Source of the DNA: Eleginops maclovinus
Lineage: Eukaryota; Chordata; Actinopteri; Perciformes; Eleginopidae
Direction: 5' to 3'
Length of the DNA stretch: 64,000 bases
Assembly (NCBI RefSeq): GCF_036324505.1
Contig: NC_086352.1
Location: 36,588,881-36,652,880, forward strand
Shown: positions 1 to 44,828 of the stretch, in pieces
Layout: the number at the start of each line of letters is the position of its first letter
Position numbering within the stretch: position 1 is the first letter of the stretch
Program-made: the position numbers and the translations under genes
Notes under the pieces: generated by a model
What the model saw: only the letters and a program-made list of their open reading frames with translations
What the model was told of the DNA's origin: nothing
Database searches by the model: none

Positions 1-751
1 CCGCTGCAAGCTGCATGAAAGCTGCATTCATTTATTTTTTGCATGCAACATATCTTCACCTCATATAATTGTACTGGCAACCTATTCATTATTTACACAT
101 CCTGCACACATGGAGTCATGTTTCTCTCTCCTTTGGTCCGTTTAGGCCTCCACCAACTCCTGAGAAAGATATATTGAACTTCAGCTGCTAAATGTTTAAC
201 TATGTTCACCAGCTACTCTCTGCTTGGTGCGGAGAGATGCCAGGTCTCAGCTTCTGTATCACTGATAGACACAATGGTGACTACACAAAGGAGCTGAACA
301 TGAATAAACTGTATCCTCCACACTACTGTTGCGCTGTTTAGTTGTATGTACACCATGAATCTACAACATATAAGTCAGTCAGGAAATGGCTTGAAAACAT
401 CAGCTGACCTAAAAGTTATATTGCCTCAGAGCCAGCACCTGGGCGGCAGAGAATGCGTGCGGGCCGCTGTGAGAATCCCAAACAGTGAAACTGAGCCGTC
501 TGAACAACACGGCTCCTGATCCCCCATGTGTTCCAGAGTGAGGGGTCTTTCTGGGGCACTGACACCGGATCCCACCTCTCCGTCCTGGGATGGGGATCAG
601 GGCTTGCGCGGTGGTGTTGGGGGTGGGAGAGAGAATGGATTGTCCACGGGTGCTTGGGAAGCAGAGAAATATGAGGGGGTATTACCGCCCGGCACAGCTT
701 CCAGATGGACAGCAGATGACTTTTATTCTTCCAAATGCTGTGCAGGCCAAG
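1..751. other. intergenic, no gene seen
   Basis: I see no conserved protein, RNA gene or recognisable transposon here. Short open frames exist, but none resembles a known family or has paired splice sites. The GC-rich stretch at about 430-750 runs into the GGA microsatellite. Confidence 0.5.
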
Positions 752-815
752 GGAGGAGGAGGAGGAGGAGGAGGAGGAGGAGGAGGAGGAGGAGGAGGAG
801 GAGGAGGAGGAGGAG
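752..815. repeat. (GGA)n trinucleotide microsatellite
   Basis: About 21 uninterrupted GGA units. In translation this gives poly-Gly or poly-Arg/Glu frames, which are artefacts. It is purine-only on the plus strand, so it may form triplex structures and is probably length-polymorphic. Confidence 0.95.
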
Positions 816-1930
816 CAGCAGTACAGTCAGAGGGACAGAGGAGACAAAGAAAGTTTAACTGGTTGTTTTCTTTAACTGTGTGTATGTGTCATGTGCTGGA
901 AGTCATTGTGTTCAGGCCTCTAAAGTTAATCCACCACTATTTTAACTGTGAAGTGATATGCAACAACGACAATCAAAAACTCCCGTAGATCAAATTGATT
1001 CAATTACATTTTCAATCCTTGGGATCAGAATCAGATTTAGGTTAATTGCCAAAAAGGTTAACACTGCAAGGAATTCGCTTTGGTGTATAATGTTGCATAC
1101 AGAAACACAAGAGGAATTAAGGTGCCAAAAGGAGTAAATGAAGAACTATTTTAAAAAACGTTTATGAAGTAAACATTTACATTAAACATTACAGTTTTTA
1201 AACAAGAACTATATTTATACACATATAATTGCAATAAGGAAATGACAATTTATTCTGAGAATAAAATAATTGCAGTATATCAGAATTTAACATGGCAAAG
1301 TAGTCTAATATCCTACAGCCCAATTTAACCGAGTACACACATCAGAATCCAATCAGAATCCAGCTTCACCAAAGAAGGCACAGCTCAGGAGAGGAGGCCG
1401 CTGCTGGTCTGACCCCTGCTGCTGCTGTGCATCACTCCTCTTTCGTTCTGATTGGTTCTGCTCATGACTGTATATCTGCTCTTTGGGCAGGTACTGCCCC
1501 CTGGTGGTGTACAGAAGCAGTCACAGCAACAGTCCCTGCAAAACACCTCAAGAGATACTCATTACATGTTGATCCTGGTCATCAACTTAACAGTAAGTCA
1601 TGCCATTGTAAGAGCTGGTGAATTTGTTACAAATCCAACTCTTTATGGTACTTTTTTATTATTGTGTTTTTGTGCTAGAATTTAATTGCCAAGATGCAAT
1701 GGAAACAGATGAGTTTTCAGTTAGCGTCCGAAGGTATGCAGAGTCCTGATGTCAATAGGCAGCTCATTCCAACAATCAGGAGCCAGGATAGCAAACTGGC
1801 GTGTTTTTGAAGGGTATCTGGGTCCCACTCACAGAGATGGGAAGTGAGCTGATGCTGACGTTGAGTGAAGTCCAAGGGAGCAAAGGAGAAGTGTGATTTG
1901 GGAGAACTTGGGGAGGCAGAAGACCAGTCT
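816..1930. other. intergenic; one repeat-like tail, no gene
   Basis: Around 1022-1110 a stretch beginning with AGAATCAGATTTAGG and reading on to a GGAATTCGCTTTGG-like block resembles the 3' tails of fish non-LTR elements; related tails occur at about 25471 and 46500. The rest of this interval shows nothing I can assign. Confidence 0.4.
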
Positions 1931-1937
1931 CGTGTCT

Positions 1938-2136
1938 GTCATGTCCTTATGTTGTTTGTTTTTATTTTGAAATGTTTTCCCCACTTCTGTCATGTTAAGC
2001 TTCACTTCCTGTCTGCGTTTCCCTCCTGTGCCTGATTGTGTCATTGTGTTCACCTGTTGCCCCTGTGTTTCTCCAACCACTTTCAGCTGTCTCTCGTCTT
2101 GTGACTACCCTTGTGTACTTAGTCCCTGTTTCCTTT
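1938..2136 (+). repeat. LTR-like fragment related to the element at 36451-36905
   Basis: The order of blocks (TTATTTTGAAATGT, CACTTCCTGTC, TTTCCCTCCTGT, then CACCTGTTGCCCCTGTGTTTC split by a few changes, and a CTTGTGACTACCC block) matches the 5' LTR-like sequence at 36451-36905. It is best read as a diverged solo-LTR fragment. It ends where the SINE at 2143 begins. Confidence 0.55.
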
Positions 2137-2142
2137 TTGTCC

Positions 2143-2451
2143 AGCAGTGGCTCAGTCAGTAGGGGCTTGGACTGGGAATTGTAGGGTCGCTGGTTCAAGT
2201 CCCCGAACAGACTTGAAATATGGAAAGTGGACTGCTACTTGGAGAGGTCCCAGTTCACATCCTAGGCCCTGCTGTGGTGCCCTTGAGCAAGGCACCGGAC
2301 ACCTCCAATCCCCCCTCCCCATTGCTCCCCACTGCTCCTAGTACTAGGATGGGTTAAATGCAGAGGACCAATTTCACTGTGTGTGCTCTGCTGTGTGCAT
2401 GTATGTGACAAATAAAGAGGGTTTCATCCTCCGACTCTATCTTCTAAAGAC
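2143..2451 (+). mobile_element. tRNA-derived SINE, copy A
   Basis: The head carries Pol III promoter-like boxes: TGGCTCAGTCAGTAGG (A-box region) and GGTTCAAGTCC (B box). The body is anonymous and the tail ends GGGTTTCATCCTCCGAC. Two other copies of the family lie at 11232-11545 and 38283-38591, both on the minus strand. The family name is not certain to me. The short open frame through it is not a gene. Confidence 0.85.
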
Positions 2452-2699
2452 AAGAGAACAAAATATATCAAGCATCCACACTTATTTAGTTTGATCAATC
2501 AGTCCACCTGCTGCATTTAGAAAAGGTATGATAAAAAGAATGATAATGAAAGTAGCCTGAATGAGAACCAAACGGCACATTCAGGCTGTACACCTATCCA
2601 TTCAAAGTCTTGGACACCAAAAGTATCCTAATGGCTATTAAAACGCTACTCTGAAATTAGGACAGTGATTGAGGGCATTTCCAGCAGTCCATCCATCCA

Positions 2700-3370
2700 T
2701 CCATCTTCTCCTGCTTTTCTGTCAGGGTCACGGAGGTAACAGCTCCAGCAGAGAGCCCCAAACTTCTCTTTCCCTGGCCACATCAACCAGCTCTGACTGG
2801 GGGATTCCAAGGCGCTCCCAGGCCAGCGAAGAGATATAATCCCTCCACCTGGTCCTAGGTCTACCCCTCGGTCTCTTCCTAGCTGGAGGTGCCTGGAACA
2901 CCTCCCTAGGGAGGCGCCCAGGTGGCATCCTCACTAGGTGCCCGAACCACCTCAACTGGCTCCTTTCAATGCGAAGGAGCAGCGGTTCTACTCCGAGTCC
3001 CTCCCGGTTGACTGAACTTCTCACCTTATCCTTAAGGGAGATGCCAGCCACCCTGCGGAGAAATCCCATTTCAGCCGCTTGTATCCGCGATCTCGTTCTT
3101 TCGGTGATGACCCATCCTTCATGACCATAGGTGAGGGTAGGAACGAAGATGGCCCGGTAGACAGAGAGCTTTGCCTTCTGGCTCAGCTCTCTTTTCGTCA
3201 CAACGGTGCGATAAAGTGACTACACTACTCAGATTCTCCGGCCCATCTCACGCTCCATTGTTCCCTCACTCGAGAACAAGACCCCGAGATACTTGAACTC
3301 CTTCACTTGGGGTAAGGCTTCATTCCCTACCTGGAGTGGACAGTCCATCGGTTTCCTGCTGAGAACCATG
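2700..3370 (-). mobile_element. non-LTR retrotransposon (LINE), 3' part of the reverse transcriptase ORF
   Basis: A minus-strand open frame of 157 codons (2728-3201) encodes the C-terminal tail typical of fish LINE polyproteins, with stretches such as PTLTYGHEGWV, QLRWFGHLVRMP and RPRGRPRTRWRDY. The catalytic RT core is absent, and the homology continues upstream to about 3370 in disrupted frames. It is a 5'-truncated dead copy. I cannot assign the clade from this tail alone. Confidence 0.8.
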
Positions 3371-6017
3371 GCCAGAAGTATCAACTATTATTATCAACTT
3401 AGCTAACAGGAGCAAGTTAGCCAAACCAAGTTGAAAGTTGACATCTTATGCTTGTGTAGTTTTAATCCAATCGGCGATCAATAACTATGAAATGAAAACC
3501 GAGACTCTGCAGACACAACAGCGGCAGAGACATTATCTCAGCTAAAGTTAACAAGAAAAGCCAAAAGCTGTGTACGTTTCAGCGTGTTGTGAACGAAAAA
3601 AACACTGCACTGAAACCCCAGCAGTAGCTATTTGTTTCAAACTTTAAAAAAAACAAAAACACAAGTAATAAAGCTTACTTACAGGCTGTGACCCAGATTG
3701 CCAGATTGGCCGAACAAAGTGAGAACTACTCCGTCTTTCATCAGTAACTGTTGCAAATATCCAACCCTGAACTGTGCCTGGTTCAGGAAGCAATCCTGAT
3801 GATAAGTGGTAAAAATGAATTTCAGCCACTCGTTCTTCAACTGCCTCTTCCTGAGGTAGGTCCTGCGGTGGTCCCTATAAAGGATGTTTCTGTTTGTATA
3901 GCAAAAAACTTGGGGTCACAGGTATACAAACAACTCAGCCTCTGCTTGTGTCAGAGCGCTAGCCAATAGAAACTCTAAATAAATACTCTAATAAAGCCTC
4001 TTTAAGCCATCTGAATCCTGTTTTGAGGAGGTGTGAAAAACCACAAGCTGCCGCACCGTTAGTACAGTTTCTTGCTGACGCTACATAAATCTTCAAACCT
4101 GAAAACTGCTGCAGTCAATGTGTTCAGGATCATCTTCTGCTATGATCAATAAATGATTACAATACATGTCATTTAGCTGATGCTGTTAAATCCAAATCGA
4201 CTTATTCACTCTTCAATGGCTGCAGGAGCAATTTGGGGTTATGTATTTTGCCTCAAAACACCAGGACATGTTAATTGCAGGGGCTGAGGATCTCCTGGTG
4301 CATGGCCCTTGTTCACCCCACAGCCACCCATGATGACAAGTTGATCAAATACAGGCATCTGACATGACTGCCACATGTGAATCAGATCAGATATTGTAGC
4401 CGGATACAGATGTCAACTCTCCATCAGAATCACACCAAACTAAACCCTGAGATTCAACACAAAAAAAGTTTTTGAAAAAGCAGCAATACAAATAAAACCA
4501 ATGGGTTTTTTTTGTTTCAAGAAAACCATGCACCAAGAATGTGCCTGAAATAAATCTGAGGACACTTCAACCATATTGGATGCACAGGATACTTTCTGAA
4601 AAAATAAACTATAGTTATTTTTGTTAACAGTATATATATTTCTGTTTTAATGCCCCTGGTTCAGCTGGAGGGAATGAATGAAGTGATCAGTGAAGGAGCT
4701 TTTTATTCAATAAAGCAGCTGTGTGATGCATTTACTGTAACAATCACACACAATTATTCTTAGTGCAGACTTATTATGTGGTGTGAGTCTGCCTTGGGGT
4801 GGGGTTGGGGGGCCCATGAGCTCTCAGTGCCCAGGGGCCCCTGGAGGTACTAATCCTGCCTTGATTTACCCTAGATATCACATTTTCATACTAACATGTA
4901 TTTTTTCACATAATAAAATATGGCCATAATACCCTATATATAATATAATTCACTGTTTCAGGACAGCACTGCTTTTTGTGTAATGGGTGTGTTGGAGTGT
5001 GTAGGGGCTTGATGTGTTTCCCTTGCTTGCATTGTAAGGTGGTACATATAACTTTAGGCACTAGCTATCACCCAGAGGTCAGGGAAAAACTAAATACATA
5101 GTTAAATCGGTTTATTTTCTTAATTTACCCCCATCATCCTGGCAACTGCCTGCATCTGTAGCCTGTTATTGTCACATTAAACTTCGTTGTAAATAAGTTG
5201 TCATAAACCCTCTTCTGACATATATAAATACAGCGGAGTATCTGAACAATAGACAGCTGAGGCGCTGTGCCTCCTGTCATCATTCAGTGTAGTCGCTTCA
5301 AAATGAACGCTCAGAGGAGAGGACTTCTCATTTCTCTAAACACCTGTTGCCTCGACTCCCTCCTGGATGCTTTTGCGTTACTACTCAGTACTCTGCTTGC
5401 ATCTCCCGTTGGAGGGACCAGGACGCGAGGAGAAGAGTCGAGGAGATGGGTCGAGCAGGTGCAGCGGGAAAGGGATCCCTACTCCGCCGTTTCCTCCGCA
5501 CGAGCAACTGTCAGCCAATGGGGTTTGAGATGTGGCGACATCTCTGCTATTCAGGAAACCCTCTCCGCTACCAATCTATAAAACGAGCGAGATCATGTAT
5601 GTCCTATTTCCTGTTTTAACTTTCAAAATAAAACCATTACTGAACAATGTGCACATAACATTAGACAGAATAGTTTGTTCCAAGTAGGAAGGGAAAGAAA
5701 ATTAGTCCTTGTTCTGCAGTAGAATATGTTTACAGGCCTACTGCAATTAAAACTGGAAAAGGAGTTACATTCTGACCACAAATAAGGCAAACTAATAAAA
5801 GCGGTGTACAGCAGAGGACTAAGTAAAGCCCATGTAACACACCTCAGGTATGTGTGTACATGTAATACATTAAGCAATGTGTATCAACATGCTGTCAACA
5901 CATTTGTATTGTTTTTATTTATATATATCATGTTGCATTGTTGGAGGAGCCTGTGACTTAGACTTTCATTGCCATATCTAAACTGTAGCTACTGTGCATA
6001 TGATGATATGATGAGGA
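3371..6017. other. intergenic, no supported gene
   Basis: The interval is AT-rich and mostly anonymous. A short L2/V-SINE-like tail (GTCATTTAGCTGATGC) lies at about 4168-4206. A TATATAAATA box at 5221-5230 precedes a 92-codon open frame starting at the ATG at 5303. That frame is discussed as a weak candidate under findings and is not called as a gene. Confidence 0.5.
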
Positions 6018-6541
6018 GGGAGGAGTACTCAGATCTTGTAATTGAGTAAAAGTAGAAGTACCACAGTGTAGGAATACTCTGTCACAGTAAAAGTCCTGCA
6101 TTCAAAATGTTCCTCCAGTAAAAGTAGAAAGTACTCTCATCTAAATGTACTTAAAGTAGCGACAGTAAAAGTAGTCATTGTTTGATTTGTCCATTTCAGA
6201 ATAATATCTCTGATATGTTTTATAATTATTGATCATTAAAGTGTTCTCAGAGCTGGTAAAGGTGCAGCTAGTTTGAATGGCTTTGTATACTGCAGGGTAG
6301 CTGCTGGATTTACTGCAGGTGAACTGAAGTCTGATTTAAGGGTTGATTATATTTCACAGTATTAATCCAGATCTGCAAAGTAACTAAAGGGATTAAATAA
6401 ATGTAGTGGAGTAAAAGTACACCATTTACCTCTGAATTGTAGTAGAGTAGAAGTAAAAAGGAGAAAAACCTTGAAATACTCAAGTAAAGTATCTCACAAT
6501 TGTACTTGAGTAAATCTAAAGTTACTTCCCACCTCCGATAA
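6018..6541. repeat. fish interspersed repeat with AGTAAAAGTA-type motifs
   Basis: The block opens with GGAGTACTCAGATC and closes with AAGTTACTTCCCACCTCC. In between are many copies of AGTAAAAGTA/GTACTTGAGTAAA-like motifs, typical of a very common non-autonomous fish DNA repeat. A diverged relative lies at 16030-16498. It has no coding capacity. Confidence 0.7.
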
Positions 6542-7069
6542 CACCTTTTGATCTTTGAATCTTAATAGGATGAGAGCAGACTCCCTATTTGACTTTGCAA
6601 AAAGTTGTCAAGAAATTCGTTGGACAACTTACTGAGATGAATGAGAAAAGTTGACAGGTCAAAAAAATATCACAATGTGATTTACAACTGAAAAGTGTTT
6701 TATGAATACTTATGGTAAACATTCTACCAAACTGACCATAGTAACTACACTACATAACAATACTATTGTTACAGTAACGTTGTTTGTGTTGTGTGATTTA
6801 TGGTTAATACAAGTAAAGACATGAGAAAAAAGCGTCGATTCTCAATGTACCATGTGACGCTTCAATTGTTATGGCAGGAATGCTGTTTCCGGGTTAGGCT
6901 GCCTGAGCTTGACGCCCCTCAGGTCTGGTGTAATGGTAGTGTAGTGACTGATGAGTGCAGGGCTGAGGACTCGCTGGCTCTTTCTTCAACAGGCATTTCC
7001 CCAGGTTCATTCAGGGCTTCACGGAACACTTGCTCCAGGGGCGAAGCCTCCCTCACACGGCTGTGGAAG

Positions 7070-39766
<32,697 letters not shown>

Positions 39767-42540
39767 GGGCCCTCAACAGGCAGAGAAATAAACCAGCTCA
39801 ACCCAGAGCTGAAAAGGAGTTCTTCAGATTTTCTGACCCGGGGGTGGGGAGCAGTTTTGTCCAAACATTGTGTTTATATTTATGAACCTGAAGTCAACTG
39901 AAACCTAAGCCATGAGCGGGATGCTGCCGGGTGTGTGTTCTGATCTGAGGAAGAAATGTCTGGAAGTCGTCGGACCCTGTGATCCATCCCATCAGTCCTG
40001 TCTCCTGGCACTGCTTCCTGTTGGGGCCGATCAGAGTTCCTGTCTGCCTCTCCTCTGCTGGAAAGTTGAGCCTGGGAACATGGTTACGGGGCTAAGAGAA
40101 GTCAGACAGGTTCAGAAACTTTGACAGGCAGACAGTTAGACGGCTGAGTAGAATACCTGTGTGAGGGGAGGCCTGTAGGGATGAACCCAGAGACTCACCA
40201 TGTGCAGTTCCCCTCTGCTCTATGTATAGATCATTCCTTCTGGGGGGGCATATTTGCATGTCACAGCAGCAGGACATGAATCTCCTACAGGCTACACAGC
40301 TATTAAGCATAAAAACGACTTTCAGCTTTTTATTTGGGTTTTATAAAATGCAACTCTGTTGACTCGGGTCAGGCTCAGCTCTAATCGACTCGTCTGCAGG
40401 GAGACCGTGGTTTGGGGTTAAGTATTTTCACAAGGACACATGTTGGCTGCAGGGGCTGGGGAACGAGCCGCTACATCTGATTTTATCACATCTTAAATCA
40501 CATGCCTATTGAGCTACAGACCCCCCCCCCCCTAGCTCCACAATAAAAAGATGGACCTTCCTGTCAGAATTTGGGAGAGATGTAAAACAAAGCTAACAGG
40601 AGAGCTAATATCAGGCAGCTGAGGAGTGACTATAGTCCTCAGTTGCTGCTGAATGTGTCAGCAGACAGGGGCCACTGTGGGCGTCCACCAAAAGGGGGTT
40701 AGCGGGGTCAGCATATTGAAGTGTCTTTGGGTTAGATACATAACGCCAAGTCTCTCTGTAGCCATGTCTACGGTATTAAAGTGTATGCAGGTTGCTTTGG
40801 ATAAAAGCACAATCTAAAGGACATGTTATGTTCCAGCAGCAGGTTGGAGAGTTCTGCCCCCCAGTGGCCTGCTAAAAACTGGATGAATACATGCTGCTTT
40901 AATCAAGCCAATAGGTTAGCCTCGTATTTAAACATTATGGTTCACAGACACGTTCGGATGTAACTGAGAGCCACATTACCTGCACAGTTTTCTGTAGAGT
41001 CGAGGATCATTAGCACGGTTCAGTTATACGTAAAAATGATAATATGGGTTATGTAACTGCCAGCTTGTTTACGGCCTGATTGCGTGTGTTTGTGTTTCTT
41101 GCCCTGTTGGAGCTCTGATTTATAATATCAGGTAGATATCTGTAGAGCCTGGGTTCAGGGGCCCATCCTTTGCTGTCCCTTCTGTCCCCAAACAGACTGT
41201 TCTTGTCTGCCTGCTGTGCTTTGTCCTCTCTGAATGTACCTCTACGTTTACATGCTCTGACTTATTGACACAATGTGAGGACTGTACGCCTGCTCTGTGT
41301 CCGGTAGGAGGGCTGCTTTGTCTCTGCAACCAGATGACATGCTGTAGGAGAAGTTGTCTGAATTGCACTGAAGCTTTAGAATCTACCTGCCACACGTGTT
41401 TATCGACATGCACCTTTTTACTTGTTAATATTTAGTTTTTTATTTTCCTTGGTGTTGCACTTCTTGGACAGGATAAGAATAGTTGCCATATCCGATAACG
41501 TCAAAGTCCTAGTGGTAGATTCTCATGTATCCTTATCTATCAATCATTGTGATGTGGAATTGATTTCATCAAATCTTAAATCTGAGGTCTGTGGATGCAG
41601 ATGATTTCAATGTTACATTTGAGGCCATTTTTTGTCATTTTAGCAACTTTAGTTCAGTGACTTTTTCCTCACAAATACGCATTAAGCATGTTGTTTTGAT
41701 AAACGATAAAATAATGACCTGGTAGTAACAAAGAACCTCTGGTGAGAAGCTACAGGTTTTTACAATATCTGCTTCTGGAATGTTTTGAAGCATTTTGCAG
41801 GAAAAGGAGTTTAATCATAGCTCGTGATCATCCAAAGTTGAAGCAGAGGTGGTTGGGGTTGAAGTAAATAAAACTGCTCGTTTGTTCCAAAAACTAAAGA
41901 GCAGAGCGGTGTGTATGGCAGGGATCAGTAGTGATGCAACGAGTGTTCTATGGTCATACACAGTGTTCAGCTGCCTTTATTTATTCATTCCACTATTTGC
42001 ATACCCACAATTAATCAAGCAACTGTTTCCACTTCCAAAGCGTGTGTATGAGGGATCTGTCTAAAGAGGTTCTCGATGGACCAAATCCTTTATCTACATT
42101 ATTTATTGTTTGTGGACCAACTCAACTCGTTTTAAGATGATTCTGTTTTCCCAAAGATTGTAATTATTGATTTGGATATGGGAAAGCTCTCAGCACATGA
42201 TGTCATCTGCAACGTATTCCATCAGCAGGTTGGATCCTGCAGGGACCACGACCAGTGTCTTTATTTAAAGATGTAAGGCTGAATTCATTAGCCTATTTCA
42301 AACTTTTATTATTTTAATCATACATATTGTCGTGGGACAACAGTATGAATAACTGACGTTTGAGACACTCAAACCTGATGTGTGTCTACAATGTACCTCT
42401 GTTACCTCTGTCTTCACAACCCGCTGCCAGGGTGGGCTGTTCAGCCTGTGTGTTATTTCAGTAGCATCATTTATGCAAAAGGTGTTTTATAAATGTTGTA
42501 AATGAATATATATTGCGTAAATAAATGACAAGCAAATATT
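39767..42540 (+). other. probable sh3gl3 3' UTR
   Basis: No coding features are seen. The best end signal is AATAAA at 42520-42525, followed by a GTGTGATTTGTGTTCC GU-rich stretch. Earlier AATAAA hexamers at 39787 and 40542 could give shorter forms. An L2-like tail fragment (GCTTTGGATAAAAGC) lies near 40795. The extent is inference. Confidence 0.45.
42520..42525 (+). terminator. candidate poly(A) signal, sh3gl3
   Basis: AATAAA with a GU-rich downstream element within 25-45 nt, on the same strand as sh3gl3 and before the opposite-strand connexin. Confidence 0.45.
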
Positions 42541-43625
42541 GATCCCCACTCCGTGTGATTTGTGTTCCCTTTTAATGTTAAAGCAACAATCATATTTTAA
42601 AGCTTCTAGCTGTGTCAGGGCACAGATCCTGCTTCATAAAGACATCATATTTATTTATTATTACACATACAGTATATACAATCAGGTTAGCATGTCATTG
42701 GTTCACTAGGAACAGTTAATAACTGTAATGAACTTCATGGAGAGACTCATGTTTAGATTAGCTGGAAAGCTTTCACAGAGGTTCTGATTCAGCTGAGGCT
42801 CAGCTGGTTCTTCTGGAGAATAGTGTTCCAATATCCAGAGAGCTGCTTCTGATACTTAGTCCATAACCTTTTTGTAATTGAGCTACAGACAGGAACTGAA
42901 AGATAGATGACATTCAACAGGGTCCCCGGTCGAAATAAAACGATGGACTTCGCAGCCGTACAGTTCGCGTCTTAACCAGCAGGCCACTGGATGGCCCAGT
43001 CACCCTCACTGATATACAGAGTGGACAAAACATTAGAAAACTGTAATAGCGTAATGGCATAATCCAGACTCATCATTCACCATTCAGTTGAACTCACACA
43101 CTTCTCTTGAACAGTTTTAACCAAACATGAACACTATCATCTTCTTGAAGGAGGATATACTGAGGGCCAGATAATCTCACCTCAGAAGTCTGGCCACTCT
43201 GTATTTGTTATCCGTCACCTAGCAATGCACATCTTGTTGGTTCGTGTTTACTGTGAGCATCCAGAAGTGTATTTCTTATAACCCACCAGTACCATATATA
43301 TCCTCGAAAACAATGAGCTGGTTCTAGAAAATACAGTCTGGGAAAGTGTTTTGGGGAACGGCTGTGTGTCAAAGAAAAAGCCCATATATAACAGTCTGCA
43401 AATATCCTCAATATTTTGTTAAAGATGTTACTGAAATATGTCACATCTCCAGCTGTGAACATCACCATCAACTTTGATTTTGTAAAGTTACTTCAACTAA
43501 AGGTCATTTAAAAACTTGTTTTCTTGGTGAAACAATCCTTTAAATGTTTACATTTTGTTTGGATCTCCAAAGGGAGACCCTCGGTGAAGAAGTGAAGGCG
43601 GCAACATGTTCCCCATGTCAGCAGA
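42541..43625. other. intergenic / connexin 3' side
   Basis: No gene is visible. On the minus strand at about 42925-43000 there is a tRNA-like SINE remnant (GTGGCCTGCTGGTTAAGACG). A minus-strand AATAAA at about 42650-42660 could serve the connexin, but its 3' end is not otherwise marked. Confidence 0.4.
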
Positions 43626-44828
43626 TCAGATCCAGACCTCGGCACTCTTCTGTTTGGACTCTCTGATCACCCTCTTGCTCTTCAGTGGCTGCCTCTCCCC
43701 TTTATTAGAGTCCTGTCTCTTTGGTGGTTCCGGTCTGGTCTCTCTCACCCCCTCAGCCTCCCTCATCCGGCCACAGTTCACAGCACAGGTCCAGTCAGGC
43801 TGGTGACCCACCACCAAGTCCAAAGTGGGCAGAGAGGTGGTGCTGGTCACGTCCCTGAAGCCTAAAGAATGTGTGAGAAAGGGGCTGTCAGGGGGGAAAG
43901 TTTCATAGCCTCTCTTCATACCGGGACAGACCCCCCAGGACCCAGTCTCTCTCAGCTTCACGACCTGTCGGATCTTCTTCCAGCCCAGGTGGTTGAGCTC
44001 CAACACGTTGAGAATGATACAGAAAACCCCCACACAAAACATGAAGAGCAAGAAGATGGTCTTCTCCGTGGGCCTGGACACATAACAGTCCACGGCCTGG
44101 CTGCAGGGGGGGGATCTACACAGGAAGTGGACAGGCACCTGGAAGCCAAACAGCTTCCACTGGGCCACGACAAAGCCCACCTCCAAAACAGCCCGTAAAC
44201 ACACGTGGAAGATGTAACATTTGGACAGAACTCCTCCAGAGACCACTTGAGCCTCAGCACCCCCCTCTCTGAGGGCACAAGCTTGGGCATGGCTCAAGGG
44301 CCCCCTGTTGTTGGGGTCCCCCCTCTGAAGGCTCTGGACGTTGATGCCCTCCAGCACATCAGCCAGGCTGTGACCCAGGTGCTTATGGGAGCGGATTGAG
44401 CAGCTGTCTGAGTCGCAGCTCCGGTCGTACACTTCCTGTCCGCCGCGGTGACCTAAGTCCGGGCCTCCCTGCCCTGGGTATCCCACCGGTCCCGGCCCAT
44501 GGCTCTGGCTGGCGTGGGGCAGCTTGGACAGGTTGTGCCAGGTGTAGATGATGAAGCAGAGGGACGGCGTGGACACACTGATGATGTGGAAGACCCAGAA
44601 ACGTGGCTGTGAGATGGGGGCGAAGGCATCGTAGCAGACGGTGGAGCACCCGGGCTGCAGCGTGTTGCACACAAACATCTCCTGCTCGTCAGTGTACACG
44701 TCCTCCGTCGCCACGGCAACAATGAGAAGCCGGAAGATGACCATTACCGTGAGCCACAGGCGACCAATCATGGTGGAGTGCTGGTGGACGGCATCCAGGA
44801 GACGTTTGAGCAGGGTCCACTCCGTCAT
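43626..44828 (-). CDS. delta-group connexin (Cx36-like gap junction protein), 400 aa
   Basis: Connexins form hexameric hemichannels that dock into gap junctions. The N-terminus MTEWTLLKRLLDAVHQHSTM is typical of the delta (Cx35/36) group. Four membrane segments lie at about 20-40, 75-97, 203-226 and 257-277. The first loop has cysteines 54, 61 and 65 (CX6CX3C, in CNTLQPGCSTVC). The second has 237, 242 and 248 (CX4CX5C). SRPTEKT precedes TM4 and LELNHLGWKKI follows it. The cytoplasmic loop of about 100 residues is Gly/His/Ser-rich. The C-tail is basic and ends EVWI, a possible PDZ ligand. The whole coding region is one exon, unlike GJD2, which is split near the N-terminus. It is most like the fish Cx36.7 type (gjd6), but I am not certain of the paralogue and leave the symbol blank. 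Confidence 0.93.
   Translation of the reverse strand: MTEWTLLKRLLDAVHQHSTMIGRLWLTVMVIFRLLIVAVATEDVYTDEQEMFVCNTLQPGCSTVCYDAFAPISQPRFWVFHIISVSTPSLCFIIYTWHNLSKLPHASQSHGPGPVGYPGQGGPDLGHRGGQEVYDRSCDSDSCSIRSHKHLGHSLADVLEGINVQSLQRGDPNNRGPLSHAQACALREGGAEAQVVSGGVLSKCYIFHVCLRAVLEVGFVVAQWKLFGFQVPVHFLCRSPPCSQAVDCYVSRPTEKTIFLLFMFCVGVFCIILNVLELNHLGWKKIRQVVKLRETGSWGVCPGMKRGYETFPPDSPFLTHSLGFRDVTSTTSLPTLDLVVGHQPDWTCAVNCGRMREAEGVRETRPEPPKRQDSNKGERQPLKSKRVIRESKQKSAEVWI

Noticed and set aside
590..988. Poly-Gly open frame
   Set aside because: It is made by the GGA microsatellite; the flanks match no family.
6800..7069. Upstream in-frame extension of sh3gl3 exon 1
   Set aside because: The frame is open, but endophilins start at MSVAGLKKQF. 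The extra 90 residues have no family support and are probably 5' UTR.
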